A stretch of 64,000 nucleotides of DNA from the NCBI GenBank assembly GCA_963734055.1, contig CAVTFQ010000003.1, positions 372,001 through 436,000 of the forward strand. The letters are read 5' to 3'. The notes under the pieces are model-generated. The model was not told the DNA's origin, searched no databases, and saw nothing but the letters and a program-made list of their open reading frames with translations. This document shows positions 60,805 to 64,000 of the stretch, piece after piece (positions within the stretch are counted from its first letter, which is position 1; each line of letters opens with the position of its first letter). Origin of the DNA: CAIWHR01 sp963734055 (GTDB lineage: Bacteria > Pseudomonadota > Gammaproteobacteria > Burkholderiales > Casimicrobiaceae). The position numbers and the translations under genes were made by a program.

Positions 60805-61635
60805 ATGGCCGGAACGTCGACGCCTTTCCCTCGCACGCCAAGGAACTGCCTGCGCCTGCTCGCGGTGGCCGCGCTCGCGCTCGTGCTCGCCGCTTGCGGG
60901 TTGCTGCCCGAGGTACAGGACGAGACGGCCGGGTGGTCGGCCGACAAGCTCTACTCGACCGCGCACGACGCGCTGGTTCAGGGCAATTATACGCGCGCGG
61001 TGAAGTTCTTCGAGCAGCTCGAGGCGCGCTTTCCCTACGGCCGTTATGCGCAGCAGGCGATCCTCGAGTCCGCCTACGCGAACTACCGCGCCGGCGAGAC
61101 CGCCGCCGCGGTCGCGTTGGCCGACCGTTTCATCCGCACGTACCCGAACCACCCGAACGTCGACTACGCGTACTACCTGAAGGGCCTCGTCTATTTCCGC
61201 GAGGACCAGGGGCTCCTGGGTTACGTCTATGAGCTCGATCTGTCCGAGCGCGAGCCCAAGGCGATGCGCGAATCGTTCGCGGCGTTCAAGGAGCTCGTCG
61301 CCAAATTTCCGGAAAGCAGATACACCCCGGATTCGAACGACCGGATGCGCTATCTCACGAATTCGCTGGCGCTCTACGAGGTCAAGGTCGCGCGCTACTA
61401 CTACAACCGCGGCGCGTACGTCGCCGCGGTGAACCGCGCGCAGACGGCGATCGTCACGTATCCGCGCACGCCGGCCAACGAGGATGCGCTCGAAATCCTC
61501 GCGCAGAGCTACGACAAGCTCGAGTTGCCGAAGCTCCGCGACGACGCGGAGCGGGTGCTGAAGCAGACGTTTCCCGAGAGCAAGTACGTGACCGGCGAAT
61601 CCGACCGGCCGTGGTGGAAGTTCTGGCAAAAGTAG
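60805..61635 (+). CDS. bamD: Outer-membrane assembly lipoprotein BamD
   Basis: A 276-residue TPR lipoprotein. The signal ends VLAACG (lipobox, Cys at about residue 31). TPR-type helices include LYSTAHDALVQGNYTRAVKFFEQLEARFPYG and VALADRFIRTYPNHPNVDYAYYLKGLVYF. An essential part of the BAM complex that inserts beta-barrels into the outer membrane. A TATAAT box (60769-60774) lies 31 bp upstream; the matching -35 is weak. The stop codon is inside the repeat-derived terminator shared with dinG. Confidence 0.95.
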   Translation: MAGTSTPFPRTPRNCLRLLAVAALALVLAACGLLPEVQDETAGWSADKLYSTAHDALVQGNYTRAVKFFEQLEARFPYGRYAQQAILESAYANYRAGETAAAVALADRFIRTYPNHPNVDYAYYLKGLVYFREDQGLLGYVYELDLSEREPKAMRESFAAFKELVAKFPESRYTPDSNDRMRYLTNSLALYEVKVARYYYNRGAYVAAVNRAQTAIVTYPRTPANEDALEILAQSYDKLELPKLRDDAERVLKQTFPESKYVTGESDRPWWKFWQK

Positions 61636-61698
61636 GGTCAGACCCTACATTCGCTGCGACTAACCCGACCTTGCGTCGTAGGGTCTGACCCTACTTTT
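61628..61698. terminator. Bidirectional terminator built from a pair of inverted REP-like repeats
   Basis: Two 21-bp perfect inverted copies (61628-61648 and 61678-61698) centre on TAGGGTCAGACCCTA and its complement TAGGGTCTGACCCTA, 29 bp apart. Read either way they form a long hairpin followed by TTTT. Each copy begins AAAAG-TAG, and both bamD and dinG use this TAG as stop codon. Each 15-bp core is itself a palindrome, which recalls REP-type elements. Confidence 0.85.
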
Positions 61699-63670
61699 CG
61701 CGAGGCGCGAAGAACGCCTCGACATCCGCGATCTCGCGCGTGCGCCGCATCGGCGGCAGGCTCTTCCAGATGCGGCGGCCGTAGGGCTTGTCGATCAGCC
61801 GCGGGTCGCCTATCACCAGCACGCCGCGGTCCGTCTCCGTGCGGATCAGGCGGCCTGCGCCCTGCTTGAGCGCGATCGCCGCCTGCGGCACCTGCACCTC
61901 GAAGAACGGATTGCCGCCGGCCGCGCGCAGGTGCTCGAGGCGTGCGGCGAGCAGCGGGTCGTCCGGCGGCGCGAACGGCAGCTTGTCGATCACGACGACC
62001 GACAGCGCGTCGCCCGGGACGTCGACACCCTCCCAGAAGCTCGCGCTGCCGAGCAGCACGGCGTTGCCGAGCTCGCGGAAGCGTGCGAGCAGCTCGCTCT
62101 TCGATCCCTCGCCCTGCGCGAGCAGCGGCCAGGCGAGCTTCTCGCAGGCGACGGCGCGGGCCAGCATCTCGCGCGCGACGTCGAGCGCGCGCAGCGTCGT
62201 GAACAGCAGGAATGCGCGGCCGCCGCTCGCCCGGAGCACTGGAAGCGCGGCGCGGACGACAGCCTCGGTGTGCTCGCGCGAGTTCGGCGGCGGCAGGTCG
62301 CGCGGCACGTACAACAGTGCCTGCGTCCGATAATCGAACGGCGAGTCCCAGGCGCCGGTCCGCGCGTCGGCCAGACCCAGCTCGCGCTGATAGAGCGAGA
62401 AGTCGCCGCCGACGGCCAGCGTGGCCGACGTCAGGATCCACGCGCGACCGGACGCGGTGACCTGGTTCGAGAAGACCTCGGCGACCGACAGCGGCGACGC
62501 GTGCAGCTGGAAGCCCAGCATGGTCACGTCGACCCAGCGCACCCATTCGGACGCCCCGTCGTCCGCTCCGGTGTCGGGGACGTCGTCGCGGAGGCCGCGC
62601 TGCCATCGGGCCAGGGCGGACGCCGCCTCCGTCGCGCGCGCCGCGCACTGGCCCAGCTCCTCGCTGCGCTCCGCGTAGCGGCCGAGCTCGGCGGCGAGGC
62701 GATCGAGTGCCGCCGCGAGCTCGCCCAGGGCGGGCGCGAACCCCTCGCGCTCGGCCGCGACGCGCTGCGTGAGCTTCGCCGGCACGTCACCGAGTGTGAG
62801 CCGCACGCGACGGATCGCGGGGGCGAGCGCCTCGGCGGCGTCAGGGAGCTCGGCCACCTCGCGCGCGCCGGTCCGCGCCGCGATCTCCGCGTCGCGGGCG
62901 AGCTCGGCCAGGCGGCCCGCGGTCACCTGTTCGCCGAAGAACAGCGTCGCGGTGTCGGGCAGCTGGTGCGCCTCGTCGAGGATCACCGTGTTGCACGCCG
63001 GCAGGAGCTCGGCGAGACCCTCGTCGCGCAGCATGACGTCGGCGAAGAACAGATGGTGGTTGATGACGACGACGTCGGCCTCGAGCGCCGCCTTCCGCGC
63101 CTTGAGCACGAAGCAGTCGGAATGGAACGCGCAGCGGCTGCCGAGGCAGTTGTCGCGCGTGGAGGTGACCTGCGGCCAGATCGTCGCGTTGTCGGGCACG
63201 TCGGCGAGCTCGCCGCGATCGCCGGTCGCGCTCGCGTGGGCGAAGGCGACGATCTTCGGCAGGTGGCGCGCGTCTTCGCGCGACGGCAGCCGGCCCAGGG
63301 CTGCGGTCTGCTCGAGGTGGTGATGGCAGACATAGTTCGCGCGACCCTTGAGGAGCGCGAGCGTCACCGGGACGCCGAGCGCGGCGCGCACGAGCGGCAG
63401 GTCGCGCTGGAAGAGCTGGTCCTGCAGCGTCTTGGTGCCCGTCGACACGATGACCTTGCCGCCGTACAGCAGGGCGGGGACGAGGTACGCGAACGTCTTG
63501 CCGGTGCCGGTTCCGGCCTCGGCGACGAGCGGCGTGCGGTCGGCCATCGCGCGCGCGACGGCCTCGGCCATCGCGAGCTGCTGCGGCCGCAGCCGGAAAC
63601 CGGGCAGTGCGCGGGCGAGCGCGCCCCCTTCGCCGAAGATCGCAGCGAGCGCCGGATCGGCGGCCGTCAC
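61691..63670 (-). CDS. dinG: ATP-dependent DNA helicase, DinG/XPD family
   Basis: A 659-residue SF2 helicase. Walker A is PLVAEAGTGTGKTFAYLVPAL, the DEAH box is ILDEAHQLPDTATLFF and motif VI includes QGAGRLIRTETDRGVLVIGD. Iron-sulfur-cluster cysteines are seen in NYVCHHH and NCLGSRCAFHSDCFVLKA. It unwinds DNA (and R-loops) 5' to 3'. No ATG lies near the start, so GTG 63670 is preferred; the nearest alternative, CTG overlapping the upstream stop, is unlikely. It ends in the shared terminator, converging with bamD. Confidence 0.93.
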   Translation of the reverse strand: MTAADPALAAIFGEGGALARALPGFRLRPQQLAMAEAVARAMADRTPLVAEAGTGTGKTFAYLVPALLYGGKVIVSTGTKTLQDQLFQRDLPLVRAALGVPVTLALLKGRANYVCHHHLEQTAALGRLPSREDARHLPKIVAFAHASATGDRGELADVPDNATIWPQVTSTRDNCLGSRCAFHSDCFVLKARKAALEADVVVINHHLFFADVMLRDEGLAELLPACNTVILDEAHQLPDTATLFFGEQVTAGRLAELARDAEIAARTGAREVAELPDAAEALAPAIRRVRLTLGDVPAKLTQRVAAEREGFAPALGELAAALDRLAAELGRYAERSEELGQCAARATEAASALARWQRGLRDDVPDTGADDGASEWVRWVDVTMLGFQLHASPLSVAEVFSNQVTASGRAWILTSATLAVGGDFSLYQRELGLADARTGAWDSPFDYRTQALLYVPRDLPPPNSREHTEAVVRAALPVLRASGGRAFLLFTTLRALDVAREMLARAVACEKLAWPLLAQGEGSKSELLARFRELGNAVLLGSASFWEGVDVPGDALSVVVIDKLPFAPPDDPLLAARLEHLRAAGGNPFFEVQVPQAAIALKQGAGRLIRTETDRGVLVIGDPRLIDKPYGRRIWKSLPPMRRTREIADVEAFFAPREK

Positions 63671-63699
63671 GCGATCCGGAAGATCGAGCGAGGCGTCGG

Positions 63700-63999
63700 T
63701 CAGTGTTTCGCCTTCGCTTTCCGGCGCGCGGCCGGCGCGGCCGGCGCCGGTGTGGTCTTCGACTTCACGACGGCGATGATTTCCTTGATGCCGGCGATGC
63801 GCTCCTTGAACTTGTCGTAGGGCACCATCGTGCGCGCCTTGTAGTCGTCGTCCGACTCGCCCGGCTGCCACGTGAGTCCGGCCATCGACGCGAGCCAGTA
63901 GTCCTGCAGGGCCTTCATCGCCTCGGTCGCTTGCCGCGAGATCGCCGCGTCCTTCAGCGCCGCCTGATACGGCTTGGCCATGTGCTGCTTCTGCTTCAT
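63700..63999 (-). CDS. Hypothetical protein, start at or beyond the right edge
   Basis: A 99-residue protein from ATG 63999 (an alternative ATG, MAKPYQAALKD, is 6 residues in). It may begin further upstream, outside the window. It has a helical N-terminus (AALKDAAISRQATEAMKALQDYWLASMAGL) and WQPGESDDDYKARTMVPYDKFKERIAGIKEIIAVV. It ends in a Lys/Ala-rich tail (RRKAKAKH) resembling histone-like or phasin-like tails. No family recognised. Its stop codon is 29 bp before the dinG start, so the pair may be co-transcribed. Confidence 0.6.
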   Translation of the reverse strand: MKQKQHMAKPYQAALKDAAISRQATEAMKALQDYWLASMAGLTWQPGESDDDYKARTMVPYDKFKERIAGIKEIIAVVKSKTTPAPAAPAARRKAKAKH

Positions 64000-64000
64000 C

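Noticed and set aside
61931..63820. A long forward frame antisense to dinG
   Set aside because: dinG is complete with helicase motifs and iron-sulfur cysteines; the forward frame has no conserved content.
1..64000. CRISPR arrays, tRNA or rRNA genes, phage genes
   Set aside because: No regularly spaced repeats, cloverleaf sequences or phage structural or integrase genes were found on reading both strands.

Overview
The window is a G+C-rich, gene-dense bacterial chromosome segment with about 54 protein genes. No tRNA, rRNA or CRISPR array was recognised. The gene set suggests a betaproteobacterium that stores polyhydroxyalkanoate (PHA): dinG, bamD, rluD and pgeF lie beside a class I phaC-phaB pair, followed by phaP, phaR and rimO. 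It also carries NodT-type efflux lipoproteins, a PEP-CTERM protein and FNR/ANR-type operator sites. The exact genus cannot be read from the sequence.

Layout. 1-5.2 kb: a truncated AraC-type regulator, a CoA-disulfide reductase/rhodanese fusion and a DUF3300/DUF2950 pair. 5.2-11 kb: a complete RND efflux operon (adaptor, pump, outer-membrane channel). 11-15.6 kb: a second envelope export operon (DUF3302, HlyD-type adaptor, outer-membrane lipoprotein) followed by polyphosphate kinase 2, preceded by an FNR-like site. 15.6-36.8 kb: a divergent AraC-type regulator and then a 20-kb one-strand array. The array holds an MFS transporter, a CMD-like protein, a beta-keto acid cleavage enzyme, a quinone oxidoreductase, a TauD-type dioxygenase, a USP-hemerythrin fusion, a DUF1302/DUF1329/YCF48/MMPL envelope transport set, a MaoC hydratase, a Pseudomonas-type (class II) PHA synthase, a PhaZ-type depolymerase, an acyl-CoA ligase, an acyl-CoA dehydrogenase and a small hydrolase. 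37-45 kb: assorted envelope, transport and unknown proteins. 45-50.7 kb: a DUF3141, phosphate acetyltransferase, acetate kinase, enoyl-ACP reductase and RRM-like operon behind a well-spaced class II FNR-type promoter. 50.7-60.7 kb: rimO, phaR, phaP, two tandem small-RNA-like units, a PEP-CTERM protein, phaB, phaC, a ZIP transporter, a MITE-like element, pgeF and rluD. 60.8-64 kb: bamD and dinG, converging on a repeat-derived bidirectional terminator, then one gene at the right edge.

How it fits together. Three PhaC-family proteins (class II at 30.1 kb, DUF3141 at 45.2 kb, class I at 55.9 kb), a phasin, PhaR, PhaB, a PhaZ and a PhaJ-like hydratase indicate that carbon storage is central here. 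The 20-kb array looks like a route that brings a hydrophobic or keto-acid substrate across the envelope, cleaves or activates it to acyl-CoA, and sends the products to beta-oxidation or medium-chain PHA. Oxygen-limitation control probably reaches the acetate/storage operon and the second export operon. The most unusual non-coding signal is a pair of hairpins with CCTCCTCC loops, each followed by a strong terminator, downstream of phaP.
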